Source: Pannonibacter sp051860505 (GTDB lineage Bacteria; Pseudomonadota; Alphaproteobacteria; Rhizobiales; Stappiaceae). From it: a stretch of DNA of 64,000 bases. The stretch covers positions 8,534 through 72,533 of the forward strand of contig NZ_JBHYDX010000028.1 in assembly GCF_051860505.1 (NCBI RefSeq), read 5' to 3'. The notes below the pieces were generated by a model. It saw only the letters and a list, made by a program, of their open reading frames with translations, ran no database searches and was not told the DNA's origin. Positions 55,657 to 64,000 of this stretch are shown piece after piece. Positions within the stretch are counted from its first letter, which is position 1. Each line of letters opens with the position of its first letter. Made by a program: the position numbers and the translations under genes.

Positions 55657-56019
55657 TCAGAATTCAAGTCCGCCCTCGCGAGCCGCATCGGCAAGCGCCT
55701 TGACGCGCCCGTGATACTGATACCCGCCACGGTCGAACACGACCTGCTTGACACCGGCGGCCAAGGCGCGCTCGGCGACAAGCTTGCCAACGGCAGCAGC
55801 TGCTGCAACGTCGGCGCCCGTCTTCAGGCTGCTCCGCAGATCCTTTTCGATCGTTGAAGCGGAGGCAACCGTGTGCCCCTTCTGATCGTCGATGATCTGG
55901 GCATAGATCTGCTTCGACGACCGGAATACAGAAAGACGCGGACGACCGTTCGCGACCTTCTGGATCGAACGACGGACGCGATCGCGACGCCGTTCGAAAG
56001 CAATTTTGCTGTTCGCCAT
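55657..56019 (-). CDS. rplR: 50S ribosomal protein L18
   Basis: A protein of 120 residues: RRRDRVRRSIQKVANGRPRL, VFRSSKQIYAQIIDD, and the C-terminal GYQYHGRVKALADAAREGGL. Binds 5S rRNA. Confidence 0.97.
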   Translation of the reverse strand: MANSKIAFERRRDRVRRSIQKVANGRPRLSVFRSSKQIYAQIIDDQKGHTVASASTIEKDLRSSLKTGADVAAAAAVGKLVAERALAAGVKQVVFDRGGYQYHGRVKALADAAREGGLEF

Positions 56020-56031
56020 GATCCGGTCCCG

Positions 56032-56565
56032 TTACTTCTTCTTGCCTTCTTTGCGGACGATGAATTCGCCCGCATAGCGGATGCCTTTGCCCTTGTACGG
56101 CTCGGGACCGCGATACTCGCGGATGTTCGCAGCGACCTGGCCTACAACCTGCCGGTCAATGCCGGAGATGTAGATTTCCGTCGGCTTCGGGCACCGGATT
56201 TCGATGCCAGCCGGGATCGGATAGACCACGTCATGCGAATATCCGAGAGCCAGCTGAAGATTGCTGCCCTGGACCTGCGCACGGTAACCCACACCAGTGA
56301 TGTCGAGCTTGCGTTCGAAGCCCTGCGATACACCGGTGACCAGGTTCTGAACCAGAGTCCGCGACATGCCCCACATGGCACGCGCCGTCTGGCTCTTGTT
56401 GACGGGCTGCACCGAAATGCCACCCTCGTTAATCTCGGCCGAAACATTGTCATTGAGCTCGAGGGACAGCTGTCCCTTCGGGCCCTTGACCTCGATCATT
56501 CGGCCGTTGATCGTTGCCGTTACCCCGCTTGGCACGGGGACTGGCTTCTTGCCAATTCGAGACAT
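56032..56565 (-). CDS. rplF: 50S ribosomal protein L6
   Basis: A protein of 177 residues starting MSRIGKKPVPVPSGVTATIN, with the C-terminal signature PEPYKGKGIRYAGEFIVRKE. Confidence 0.97.
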   Translation of the reverse strand: MSRIGKKPVPVPSGVTATINGRMIEVKGPKGQLSLELNDNVSAEINEGGISVQPVNKSQTARAMWGMSRTLVQNLVTGVSQGFERKLDITGVGYRAQVQGSNLQLALGYSHDVVYPIPAGIEIRCPKPTEIYISGIDRQVVGQVAANIREYRGPEPYKGKGIRYAGEFIVRKEGKKK

Positions 56566-56606
56566 CTGATCAACCTTGTCAGAAACAAAGAAAGCACTCG
56601 GCCGCG

Positions 56607-57005
56607 TCAGAAGACGCGGCAGAGAACCTCACCACCTACGTTTTCATCCCGCGCCTGATGGTCAGCCATGACGCCACGCGGTGTCGAAAGGATCGACACG
56701 CCCAGGCCATTTGCCACGTGCGGAATGTTCTTTACCGACGAGTACACCCGACGGCCCGGCTTGGAAATCCGCGTGATTTCACGGATGACCGGCTGGCCGT
56801 CAAAGTACTTCAGTTCGATTTCGAGTTCGGACTTGCCGCCCTCGAATTCGACCGTCGAATAACCCCGGATGTACCCTTCCTTGGCCAGGACATCAAGTAC
56901 ATGCTGGCGCAGCTTGGAACCAGGTGTTGAAACCTTGTTCTTGCCGCGCATTTGGGCATTCCGGATGCGGGTGATCATATCACCCAACGGATCGGAAATC
57001 GCCAT
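56607..57005 (-). CDS. rpsH: 30S ribosomal protein S8
   Basis: A protein of 132 residues: DPLGDMITRIRNAQMRGKNK and the signature GLGVSILSTPRGVMADHQAR. Binds 16S rRNA centrally. Confidence 0.97.
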   Translation of the reverse strand: MAISDPLGDMITRIRNAQMRGKNKVSTPGSKLRQHVLDVLAKEGYIRGYSTVEFEGGKSELEIELKYFDGQPVIREITRISKPGRRVYSSVKNIPHVANGLGVSILSTPRGVMADHQARDENVGGEVLCRVF

Positions 57006-57017
57006 CGCAGCTTCTCC

Positions 57018-57323
57018 TTACCAGCTCGACTTGACCAGGCCCGGGATCTTGCCCTGGGAACCCAGTTCACGCAACGCAACGCGCGACATCTTCAGCTTCC
57101 GATAGAAGCCGCGCGGGCGACCGGTGACTTCACACCGGTTGCGAATGCGGCTCGGAGCCGAGTTACGCGGCAAGGCTGCAAGCTGCAGCCGGGCCGCGAA
57201 GCGCTCTTCAAGGGACAGGGACTCGTCATTGGCCTTCGCCTTCAGAGTTGCCCGCTTGACCGCGTATTTCTTAACAAGACGTTCGCGCCGCTTGTTCTTC
57301 TCGATCGCGCTCTTCTTCGCCAT
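57018..57323 (-). CDS. rpsN: 30S ribosomal protein S14
   Basis: A protein of 101 residues, the long zinc-free type: it has a single Cys in RIRNRCEVTGRPRGFYRKLK rather than paired Cys. MAKKSAIEKNKRRERLVKKY is the N-terminus. Confidence 0.97.
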   Translation of the reverse strand: MAKKSAIEKNKRRERLVKKYAVKRATLKAKANDESLSLEERFAARLQLAALPRNSAPSRIRNRCEVTGRPRGFYRKLKMSRVALRELGSQGKIPGLVKSSW

Positions 57324-57356
57324 CGTCGTTCCTCGTTCCTTTCCCGTATGTCCGCG

Positions 57357-57914
57357 TTATTTGCGGAACGGGAAGTTGAACGCGCGCAGCAGCTCGCGCG
57401 CTTCGTCATCAGTCTGCGCAGTTGTGCAGACCACGATGTCCATGCCCCAGATCTGGTCGACCTTGTCGTACTCGATCTCGGGGAACACGATGTGTTCCTT
57501 GATGCCCATGGCATAGTTGCCACGCCCATCAAAGCTCTTGGCGTTCAGGCCGCGGAAGTCACGAACGCGCGGAAGCGCGATGGTGATCAGGCGATCCAGA
57601 AATTCAAACATCTGCGTCCGGCGCAGGGTGACCTTGACACCGAGCGGCATGCCTTCACGAACCTTGAAGGTCGCGATGGACTTGGCCGCCTTGGTGATCA
57701 CCGGCTTCTGACCGGCGATAAGTGCCAGGTCATCGGCCGCGATCTTGGCCTTCTTGCTGTCCGCAACAGCCTCACCGACGCCCATGTTGAGAACGATCTT
57801 CTCAAGCGACGGGATCTGCATCGGGTTGGTGTAGTTGAACTTCTCCTGCAGCTGCTTGCGCACCACATCATTGTAGTGCGCCTTCATCCGCGGAACGTAG
57901 TTGGTGTCAGCCAT
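57357..57914 (-). CDS. rplE: 50S ribosomal protein L5
   Basis: A protein of 185 residues with the signature SLEKIVLNMGVGEAVADSKK and the C-terminal MGIKEHIVFPEIEYDKVDQI. The ATG at 57914 (MADTNYVPRM) is the likely start and overlaps the last codons of rplX. Confidence 0.97.
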   Translation of the reverse strand: MADTNYVPRMKAHYNDVVRKQLQEKFNYTNPMQIPSLEKIVLNMGVGEAVADSKKAKIAADDLALIAGQKPVITKAAKSIATFKVREGMPLGVKVTLRRTQMFEFLDRLITIALPRVRDFRGLNAKSFDGRGNYAMGIKEHIVFPEIEYDKVDQIWGMDIVVCTTAQTDDEARELLRAFNFPFRK

Positions 57915-58224
57915 CGATCTGGTCTCCCGAACGCTTGGCCACACGGACCTTACGGCCGTCTTCCAGAACCTTGAACCCGACGCGGGACGGCTTGCCGTCC
58001 TTCGGATCAGCTACCGCCAGGTTGGACAGGTGGATCGGGGCTTCCTTGGCCACGATGCCTGCTTCCTGGGTCTGCGTCTGGCGCTGGTGCCGGCGGACAA
58101 CATTGACGCCGCGAACGACGGCCTTGCTATCGGTCGGCAACATCTGCAGCACTACGCCGGTCTTGCCTTTGTCACGACCGGCAAGCACGACAACCGTGTC
58201 GCCTTTTTTAATTTTCGCAGCCAT
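57907..58224 (-). CDS. rplX: 50S ribosomal protein L24
   Basis: A protein of 105 residues beginning MAAKIKKGDTVVVLAGRDKG (KOW motif). The start at 58224 overlaps the rplN stop (TGATG). The open frame upstream to 58533 is out-of-frame reading of rplN. The end overlaps the rplE start by 8 bases. Confidence 0.96.
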   Translation of the reverse strand: MAAKIKKGDTVVVLAGRDKGKTGVVLQMLPTDSKAVVRGVNVVRRHQRQTQTQEAGIVAKEAPIHLSNLAVADPKDGKPSRVGFKVLEDGRKVRVAKRSGDQIDG

Positions 58225-58592
58225 CAGAGCACCTCCGGCGCGAGCGAAATGATTTTCATGTGGTTCTTCGCACGGAGCTCGCGCGGCACCGGTCCAAAGA
58301 TACGGGTGCCAATCGGCTCCTTGTTGTTGTTGACCAGGACCGCCGCGTTGCGGTCGAACCGGATCACGCTGCCGTCGGGACGGCGAATGTCCTTCGCCGT
58401 ACGCACGACGACCGCCTTCATCACGTCGCCCTTTTTGACGCGGCCGCGCGGAATAGCTTCCTTGATGCTGACAACGATGATGTCGCCAACGCGGGCATAC
58501 TTCCGCTTCGAGCCGCCGAGCACCTTGATGCACATGACACGACGGGCGCCGGAATTATCCGCCACGTCGAGGTTTGTTTGCATCTGAATCAT
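58224..58592 (-). CDS. rplN: 50S ribosomal protein L14
   Basis: A protein of 122 residues: MIQMQTNLDVADNSGARRVM, KRKYARVGDIIVVSIKEAIP and the C-terminal MKIISLAPEVL. Confidence 0.97.
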   Translation of the reverse strand: MIQMQTNLDVADNSGARRVMCIKVLGGSKRKYARVGDIIVVSIKEAIPRGRVKKGDVMKAVVVRTAKDIRRPDGSVIRFDRNAAVLVNNNKEPIGTRIFGPVPRELRAKNHMKIISLAPEVL

Positions 58593-58659
58593 GACTTGGC
58601 CGCCTTATTCTATCCACGACGCTCCTGCCACGGGCGCCGGATGTCAAACAGGGCCGTGG

Positions 58660-58887
58660 TCAAACGACCACGGTCCAACGCTTCGTCTTGGAGATCGGCG
58701 CGCACTCTTCAATCTGAACAGAGTCGCCAACCTGGCAGTTGTTGCTTTCGTCATGCGCGCGATATTTCTTCGAGCGACGGACGGTTTTCTTCAGCAGCGG
58801 ATGGGTGAAGCGACGCTCCACCTTAACCGTCACCGTTTTGTCATTCGCGTTGCTGACAACGGTGCCCTGCAGGATGCGTTTTGGCAT
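58660..58887 (-). CDS. rpsQ: 30S ribosomal protein S17
   Basis: A protein of 75 residues: MPKRILQGTVVSNANDKTVT and GDSVQIEECAPISKTKRWTV. Usual position between rpmC and rplN. Confidence 0.97.
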   Translation of the reverse strand: MPKRILQGTVVSNANDKTVTVKVERRFTHPLLKKTVRRSKKYRAHDESNNCQVGDSVQIEECAPISKTKRWTVVV

Positions 58888-58897
58888 GGTCGTCTCC

Positions 58898-59098
58898 TTA
58901 CGCGTTTTCGCCCACGCGCTTTTCGCGCATGATCGTCTGGATCCGGGCGATGTCGCGGCGAATTTGCCGGACGCGACCGGTGTTCTCGAGCTGACCCGTT
59001 GCCTTCTGGAAGCGCAGGTTGAACTGCTCCTTCTTGAGGCCTTCGAGCTCCGTGCGGAGCTCGTCGAGGGTCTTGGCCCTTACATCACTTGCCTTCAT
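58898..59098 (-). CDS. rpmC: 50S ribosomal protein L29
   Basis: A protein of 66 residues with LKKEQFNLRFQKATGQLENT and RVRQIRRDIARIQTIMREK. Lies near the peptide exit tunnel. Confidence 0.96.
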   Translation of the reverse strand: MKASDVRAKTLDELRTELEGLKKEQFNLRFQKATGQLENTGRVRQIRRDIARIQTIMREKRVGENA

Positions 59099-59120
59099 GG
59101 CTCAAAATCTCCTGGCTGCC

Positions 59121-59534
59121 TTACTCGGCGATCCGCTGGATGAACCGGCACTTGATCGGCAGCTTGGCAGCACCAAGGCGCATTGCCTCGCGGGCAATAT
59201 CCTCAGGCACACCGTCGATCTCGAACATGACCCGGCCCGGCTTGACACGACAAGCCCAGTAATCCGGAGCGCCCTTGCCCTTACCCATGCGGACTTCCGC
59301 AGGCTTGGACGACACAGGCACATCCGGGAAAATCCGGATCCACACGCGACCCGCACGCTTCATGTGACGGGTGATGGCACGACGGGCTGCCTCGATCTGG
59401 CGCGCGGTGACACGCTCCGGTTCGACGGCCTTGAGGCCGAACTCGCCGAAGTTCAGGTCTGTCCCGCCCTTCGCGAGGCCATGGATGCGGCCCTTGTGCT
59501 GCTTGCGGAACTTCGTTCGCTTCGGTTGCAGCAT
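59121..59534 (-). CDS. rplP: 50S ribosomal protein L16
   Basis: A protein of 137 residues: MLQPKRTKFRKQHKGRIHGL, and MGKGKGAPDYWACRVKPGRV. Located at the A site of the large subunit. Confidence 0.97.
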   Translation of the reverse strand: MLQPKRTKFRKQHKGRIHGLAKGGTDLNFGEFGLKAVEPERVTARQIEAARRAITRHMKRAGRVWIRIFPDVPVSSKPAEVRMGKGKGAPDYWACRVKPGRVMFEIDGVPEDIAREAMRLGAAKLPIKCRFIQRIAE

Positions 59535-59573
59535 CGTTTTTCTCTCGTTTCTTGCGTAACGCTAACTGCCTAA

Positions 59574-60308
59574 TCAGGCAGTGCGCTCGCGACCCCGATC
59601 CCGATCCCGGCGCTGGCCGCGATCACCCTGATTCGATTCCGAGCCTTCGGTCGCCCGGCGCTCAGACGCCATCGGATCGTGCTCGAGGATCTCACCTTTG
59701 AAGACCCAGACCTTGACGCCGCAAGCACCATAAGCGGTGTGAGCGGTCGCTGTGCCATAATCGATGTCAGCGCGCAAGGTGTGCAGCGGCACGCGGCCTT
59801 CACGATACCACTCCAGGCGGGCGATTTCCGCGCCACCGAGACGGCCGCCGCAGTTGATGCGGATGCCCTGGGCGCCGAGACGCATGGCCGACTGAACAGC
59901 ACGCTTCATCGCGCGGCGGAACGCAACGCGGCGCTCCAGCTGCTGTGCGATGGAAGCGGCCACGAGGGTCGCGTCGATTTCCGGCTTGCGCACTTCAACG
60001 ATGTTGATGTGCACTTCGGAGCTGGTGATCGAAGCGAGCTTCTTGCGAAGCTTCTCGATGTCCGCACCCTTCTTGCCGATGACCACGCCCGGACGACCCG
60101 AGTGAATGGTGACGCGGCACTTCTTGTGCGGGCGTTCGATGACGATCTTGGACACCGCAGCCTGCTTCAGCTCGGCCATCAGATATTCGCGGATGCGAAA
60201 ATCTTCATGCAGAAGCTTGCCGTACTCGCCCTTGTTTGCGTACCAGCGCGAGTCCCAGGTGCGGTTGATCCCGAGGCGCATGCCGATCGGGTTAACTTTG
60301 TGTCCCAT
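59574..60308 (-). CDS. rpsC: 30S ribosomal protein S3
   Basis: A protein of 244 residues: MGHKVNPIGMRLGINRTWDS, KH domain VVIGKKGADIEKLRKKLASI. The C-terminal 30 residues are rich in Arg, Gly and Asp (QRRDRDRGRERTA), a variable tail. Its start overlaps the rplV stop. Confidence 0.97.
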   Translation of the reverse strand: MGHKVNPIGMRLGINRTWDSRWYANKGEYGKLLHEDFRIREYLMAELKQAAVSKIVIERPHKKCRVTIHSGRPGVVIGKKGADIEKLRKKLASITSSEVHINIVEVRKPEIDATLVAASIAQQLERRVAFRRAMKRAVQSAMRLGAQGIRINCGGRLGGAEIARLEWYREGRVPLHTLRADIDYGTATAHTAYGACGVKVWVFKGEILEHDPMASERRATEGSESNQGDRGQRRDRDRGRERTA

Positions 60309-60688
60309 CAGGCAGTCTCCTCGACTTCACGGACAACGATGGTCAGGTTCGAGAACGGTCTCTCGATCCGGCCAGCCCGACCGCGCGCACGGGCATGGAA
60401 ACGCTTGATGACGAACGCCTTGCCCACATGGGCTTCGGCGACGACCAGGCGATCCACGTCCAGGTCGTGGTTGTTCTCGGCATTCGCAATCGCCGACATC
60501 AAGGTCTTCTTGACGTCGCCGGCGATGCGCTTGCGGGAGAACGTCAGGTCCGCGATTGCGGATCCGACCTTCTTGCCGCGGATTGCAGCCGCCACGAGGT
60601 TCAGCTTCTGCGGGGAGACGCGCAGCATGCGCGTGACCGCCTTGGCCTCGTTGTCGGCGAGCGTCCGCTCACGCTTCGGCTTGCCCAT
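60308..60688 (-). CDS. rplV: 50S ribosomal protein L22
   Basis: A protein of 126 residues with VSPQKLNLVAAAIRGKKVGS and the signature IKRFHARARGRAGRIERPFS. Lines the exit tunnel. Confidence 0.97.
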   Translation of the reverse strand: MGKPKRERTLADNEAKAVTRMLRVSPQKLNLVAAAIRGKKVGSAIADLTFSRKRIAGDVKKTLMSAIANAENNHDLDVDRLVVAEAHVGKAFVIKRFHARARGRAGRIERPFSNLTIVVREVEETA

Positions 60689-60690
60689 CG

Positions 60691-60969
60691 TTACTTCCTC
60701 TTCGCCTTCTTGTCGGCGCCATGCCCGTAGTAGGTCCGGGTCGGCGAGAACTCGCCGAGCTTCTGACCGATCATTTCTTCAGACACCAGCACCGGAACGT
60801 GCTTCTGCCCGTTGTAAACGCCGAAGGTCAAGCCAACGAACTGCGGCAGGATTGTCGAGCGGCGGCTCCAGGTCTTGATGACCTCGTTGCGGCCAGACTC
60901 GCGAACCTTGTCCGCCTTCTTCAGCAGATACCCGTCGACAAACGGACCTTTCCAGATCGAACGTGTCAC
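60691..60969 (-). CDS. rpsS: 30S ribosomal protein S19
   Basis: A protein of 92 residues: MTRSIWKGPFVDGYLLKKAD, STILPQFVGLTFGVYNGQKH and LGEFSPTRTYYGHGADKKAK. Confidence 0.97.
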   Translation of the reverse strand: MTRSIWKGPFVDGYLLKKADKVRESGRNEVIKTWSRRSTILPQFVGLTFGVYNGQKHVPVLVSEEMIGQKLGEFSPTRTYYGHGADKKAKRK

Positions 60970-60981
60970 GATCCGTACCTC

Positions 60982-61815
60982 TTAACTCTTGCGCGCATGA
61001 CGGCTACGAACGATGAACTTCGCCGTAGACTTGTTGCGACGCGTGCGCTTGCCCTTGGTCGGCTTGCCCCACGGGGTAACCGGATGACGGCCACCCGAGG
61101 TGCGGCCTTCGCCACCACCGTGCGGATGGTCAACCGGGTTCATGGCAACACCGCGGGTATGCGGACGAATGCCAAGCCAGCGGGAACGACCGGCCTTGCC
61201 CAGGTTGATGTTGCCATGGTCCGGGTTGGACACGGCGCCGATCGACGCCATGCAGGTCCCCAGAACACGGCGCTGCTCGCCCGACATCAGGCGCAGGACG
61301 GTGTAACCCTGGTCGCGACCGACGATCTGAACGAAGGCACCAGCAGAGCGAGCGATCTGACCGCCCTTGCCCGGCTTGAGTTCCACGTTATGCACGATCG
61401 TGCCGACCGGGATCGACGCCAGCGGCATCGAGTTACCCGGCTTCACGTCAACGCTCTGGCCCGAGATGACACTGTCACCAACGGCAAGGCGCTGCGGCGC
61501 GAGGATATAGGCCAGTTCACCATCTTCATAACGGATCAGCGCGATGAAGGCGGTGCGGTTCGGATCGTACTCGAGCCGCTCGACGGTGGCTGCAACGTCG
61601 AACTTGCGACGCTTGAAGTCCACCAGACGGTAGCTGCGCTTGTGACCGCCGCCAACGTTGCGGGCAGTCAGACGACCGCGGTTGTTACGGCCGCCGGTCT
61701 TGTTCAGGCCTTCGGTCAAGGTCTTGACCGGCTTGCCCTTCCACAGATCGGCGCGGTCCACCTGAACCAGCTGACGCCGGCCGGGGGACGTGGGGTTAAA
61801 TGTCTTGAGTGCCAT
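60982..61815 (-). CDS. rplB: 50S ribosomal protein L2
   Basis: A protein of 277 residues: MALKTFNPTSPGRRQLVQVD, and the C-terminal signature GVAMNPVDHPHGGGEGRTSG with the conserved His near the peptidyl transferase centre. Confidence 0.98.
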   Translation of the reverse strand: MALKTFNPTSPGRRQLVQVDRADLWKGKPVKTLTEGLNKTGGRNNRGRLTARNVGGGHKRSYRLVDFKRRKFDVAATVERLEYDPNRTAFIALIRYEDGELAYILAPQRLAVGDSVISGQSVDVKPGNSMPLASIPVGTIVHNVELKPGKGGQIARSAGAFVQIVGRDQGYTVLRLMSGEQRRVLGTCMASIGAVSNPDHGNINLGKAGRSRWLGIRPHTRGVAMNPVDHPHGGGEGRTSGGRHPVTPWGKPTKGKRTRRNKSTAKFIVRSRHARKS

Positions 61816-61832
61816 TTTTTCCTGTCCCCGCC

Positions 61833-62126
61833 TCAGAGCCCGGTGGTCACGTCGATGGACTGACCTTCAGCAAGCGTCACGACAGCCTTCTTATAGTCAG
61901 ACTGCTGGCCGATGCGGCCACGGAAGCGCTTCACCTTGCCCTTGCGGACCAGCGTGTTCACTGCAGTGACCTTGACCCCGAACAGGGCCTCGACCGCTGC
62001 CTTGATCTCCGGCTTGGTCGCCGTCTGGGCTACCTTGAAGACCACCTTGTTCTGCTCGGCAGCCATAGTCGCCTTCTCGGTAATCACCGGGCTGACGATC
62101 TTGTCGTAGTGAGCGACCTTGCTCAT
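61833..62126 (-). CDS. rplW: 50S ribosomal protein L23
   Basis: A protein of 97 residues: VSPVITEKATMAAEQNKVVF and VNTLVRKGKVKRFRGRIGQQ. It overlaps rplD by four bases. Confidence 0.97.
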   Translation of the reverse strand: MSKVAHYDKIVSPVITEKATMAAEQNKVVFKVAQTATKPEIKAAVEALFGVKVTAVNTLVRKGKVKRFRGRIGQQSDYKKAVVTLAEGQSIDVTTGL

Positions 62127-62746
62127 TTGAACCGCTCCTCGATGGCCAGCACCGCAGCCTTGGTCAGGACCAGGGTGTTGCGACGCAGGATGTCATAGAC
62201 GTTGATGCCCTGAACCGGCAGAACGTCGATGGACGGGATGTTGCGGGCTGCAAGCGCGAAGTTCATGTCGATCTCCGAGCCGTCAATGAACAGCGCATTG
62301 GCCAGACCCAGCTTGCCGAACTTTTCCTTCAGCATCTTGGTCTTTGCCTCGGCCGCCTTAGCGTCCTCGACGATGATCAGCGAACCGGCCTTGATCTTGG
62401 AAGACAGTGCATGGGCAAGACCCAGTGCGCGAACCTTCTTCGGCAGATCATGGGCATGATCACGCACGACCGGACCGAAAGCCTTACCACCGCCGCGGAA
62501 CTGCGGTGCCTTGCGGTTGCCGTGACGCGCACCGCCCGAACCCTTCTGGCGCACGAATTTCTTCGTGGTGCCAGAGACTTCCGACCGGCCCTTGGTCTTG
62601 TGCGTACCAGCCTGACGCTTGGCAAGCTGCCAGCGCACCACGCGGTGGATCAGATCCGTGCGCGGCTCGAGACCAAAGATCTCGTCCGACACCGTGATCG
62701 AACCGGCGGCCGAACCTTCGAGGGTTTTGACCTCAAGTTCCATCAC
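62123..62746 (-). CDS. rplD: 50S ribosomal protein L4
   Basis: A protein of 207 residues: GTHKTKGRSEVSGTTKKFVR and QKGSGGARHGNRKAPQFRGG form the tunnel loop. It overlaps rplC by four bases. Confidence 0.97.
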   Translation of the reverse strand: MMELEVKTLEGSAAGSITVSDEIFGLEPRTDLIHRVVRWQLAKRQAGTHKTKGRSEVSGTTKKFVRQKGSGGARHGNRKAPQFRGGGKAFGPVVRDHAHDLPKKVRALGLAHALSSKIKAGSLIIVEDAKAAEAKTKMLKEKFGKLGLANALFIDGSEIDMNFALAARNIPSIDVLPVQGINVYDILRRNTLVLTKAAVLAIEERFK

Positions 62747-63450
62747 TCACTCTCCTTGCCCGAGGCTGCCGCGTCGACGGCCCGGAACGCGCCCGGAACC
62801 GGCACGCCTTCCGGCAGCGCCTTCTTGACGGCGTCGCGAACCAGGATCCAGCCGCCCTTCGAACCCGGGACAGCGCCTTCGATCATGATCAGACCGCGCT
62901 CCACGTCCGTCCGGACAACCTTCAGGTTCTGCGTGGTCACGCGGGCATCGCCCATGTGACCAGCCATCTTCTTGCCCTTGAACACCTTGCCCGGGTCCTG
63001 CCGTTGGCCGGTCGAACCGTGCGCGCGGTGAGAAACCGAGTTACCGTGCGAAGCGCGGCCACCACCGAAGTTGTGGCGCTTCATGACACCGGCAAAGCCC
63101 TTACCAATCGAGGTGCCCGTCACGTCGACGAACTGTCCTGCGATATAGTGGTCGGCGGTGATCTCCGCACCAACGTCAATCAGGTTGTCCTGGCTGACGC
63201 GGAACTCGGCGATCGTGCGCTTCGGCTCGACCTTGGCGACGGCGAAATGTCCGCGCATCGCCTTCGGCGTGTTCTTTACTTTAGCTGCACCGGCGCCAAG
63301 CTGCAGCGCGGTGTAGCCGTTCTTTTCCTCAGTACGATGAGCAACGACCTGGCACTTTTCCAGCCGCAACACAGTGACCGGAACATGCTCGCCAGCATCA
63401 TTATAGATGCGCGTCATGCCCACCTTCTGAGCGATCACTCCAGAACGCAT
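62743..63450 (-). CDS. rplC: 50S ribosomal protein L3
   Basis: A protein of 235 residues: MRSGVIAQKVGMTRIYNDAG, and the signature RASHGNSVSHRAHGSTGQRQ with the glutamine region that is methylated in many bacteria. Confidence 0.97.
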   Translation of the reverse strand: MRSGVIAQKVGMTRIYNDAGEHVPVTVLRLEKCQVVAHRTEEKNGYTALQLGAGAAKVKNTPKAMRGHFAVAKVEPKRTIAEFRVSQDNLIDVGAEITADHYIAGQFVDVTGTSIGKGFAGVMKRHNFGGGRASHGNSVSHRAHGSTGQRQDPGKVFKGKKMAGHMGDARVTTQNLKVVRTDVERGLIMIEGAVPGSKGGWILVRDAVKKALPEGVPVPGAFRAVDAAASGKESE

Positions 63451-63473
63451 TGGCGTATCCCCTTTGATCCGAC

Positions 63474-63782
63474 TCAGAGCTTGATCTCAACGTCGACACC
63501 GGCCGCCAGATCGAGCTTCATCAGAGCATCAACCGTCTGCGGGGTCGGATCGACGATGTCGAGGAGGCGCTTATGCGTGCGCATCTCGAACTGATCACGG
63601 CTTTTCTTGTCGATATGCGGACCGCGAAGCACGGTGTACTTCTCAATCCGCGTCGGCAGCGGCACGGGTCCCCGCACCTGCGCACCGGTCCGCTTCGCCG
63701 TGTTCACGATCTCCCGGGTGGAAGCATCAAGAATACGGTGATCGAATGCCTTGAGGCGGATCCGGATATTCTGACCGTTCAT
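63474..63782 (-). CDS. rpsJ: 30S ribosomal protein S10
   Basis: A protein of 102 residues: IRIRLKAFDHRILDASTREI and GPVPLPTRIEKYTVLRGPHI. First gene of the S10 operon part; also the NusE transcription factor. Confidence 0.97.
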   Translation of the reverse strand: MNGQNIRIRLKAFDHRILDASTREIVNTAKRTGAQVRGPVPLPTRIEKYTVLRGPHIDKKSRDQFEMRTHKRLLDIVDPTPQTVDALMKLDLAAGVDVEIKL

Positions 63783-63809
63783 TTCAGATTTCCCGATTAG
63801 GCAGCTCCC

Positions 63810-63836
63810 CTGCCCTTCGCATCAGGCGAAGGGCAG
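63810..63836. promoter_or_regulatory. Hairpin between tuf and rpsJ
   Basis: CTGCCCTTCGC and GCGAAGGGCAG are perfect 11-base arms around ATCAG. No T run follows on the minus strand, so it is more likely an RNA processing or partial termination site than a full terminator. Confidence 0.55.
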
Positions 63837-63849
63837 AAAAGCCAGCCAC

Positions 63850-64000
63850 TTACTCGATGATGGAAGCAACGACGCCGGCGCCGACGGTACGGCCGCCTTC
63901 ACGGATCGCGAAGCGCAGGCCGTCTTCCATGGCGATCGGAACGATCAGCGTGACGACGACAGAGATGTTGTCGCCCGGCATGACCATTTCGGTGCCTTCC
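63850..64000 (-). CDS. tuf: Elongation factor Tu, C-terminal part (cut by window edge)
   Basis: The last 49 codons are visible: EMVMPGDNISVVVTLIVPIA, MEDGLRFAIREGGRTVGAGV, then VASIIE and TAA. This is domain 3 of EF-Tu. The gene continues beyond 64000. It lies upstream of rpsJ, as is usual for the str-S10 arrangement. Confidence 0.97.
   Translation of the reverse strand, partial: EGTEMVMPGDNISVVVTLIVPIAMEDGLRFAIREGGRTVGAGVVASIIE

Overview
The window is a gene-dense stretch of an alphaproteobacterial chromosome with high GC. Support for the class comes from DUF1489, the ATP12 assembly chaperone, an FMN-riboswitch-controlled RibN-type transporter, the order secY-adk-rpsM-rpsK-rpoA-rplQ, and a degQ-like/rarA/crcB/rluC/HAD/ATP12 series downstream of the ribosomal genes. 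The order or genus cannot be fixed from sequence alone. The cell is probably motile and chemotactic (an orphan fliN and three chemoreceptors), uses cyclic nucleotides and probably c-di-GMP, and breaks down leucine and propionyl-CoA (ivd with a MerR regulator, pccA, pccB).

Layout. 1-11 kb: a J-domain-type membrane protein (cut by the window edge), a VWA protein, DUF1489, an epimerase-like protein with a long acidic tail, small secreted and membrane proteins, DUF599, a class III nucleotide cyclase, an ElyC-like protein, thiE, a degenerate truncated-globin-like gene behind a CRP-like palindrome, a ClpP paralogue, then two disrupted genes in a row: a GGDEF gene with a frameshift and a DUF2867 gene with an amber stop. 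11-16 kb: ivd, a thioesterase, a LiuR-like MerR regulator, two copies of a 139-bp palindromic repeat, mgtE, and a YARHG protein. 16-25 kb: tRNA-Leu(GAG), fliN, lipB, a Tat-exported 5'-nucleotidase behind a Pho box, a chemoreceptor, more palindromic repeats, and a lipoprotein. 24-34 kb: ribN with its FMN riboswitch, pccA with a HAD phosphatase, folB, secreted proteins, a second chemoreceptor, and pccB. 33.9-37.9 kb: a four-gene Anbu operon (ATP-grasp, alpha-E, transglutaminase, proteasome-like Anbu peptidase). 38-49.6 kb, minus strand: ATP12, HAD, rluC, crcB, sterol-desaturase-like, patatin/DUF3376, rarA, a degQ-like protease and a third chemoreceptor. 49.7-64 kb, minus strand: the S10-spc-alpha ribosomal cluster from tuf to rplQ, with adk, secY and rpoA.

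The most unusual items are the Anbu operon, whose substrate is unknown, and a family of intergenic palindromic elements that begin with GTCAT (or a close variant) and end with ATGAC. Two of these elements sit between near-identical copies of a terminator hairpin, which suggests mobility or duplication. Regulatory sites that could be read directly are an FMN riboswitch, a Pho box, a CRP-like palindrome and a palindrome upstream of the MerR gene. No insertion sequence, prophage or CRISPR array was seen.
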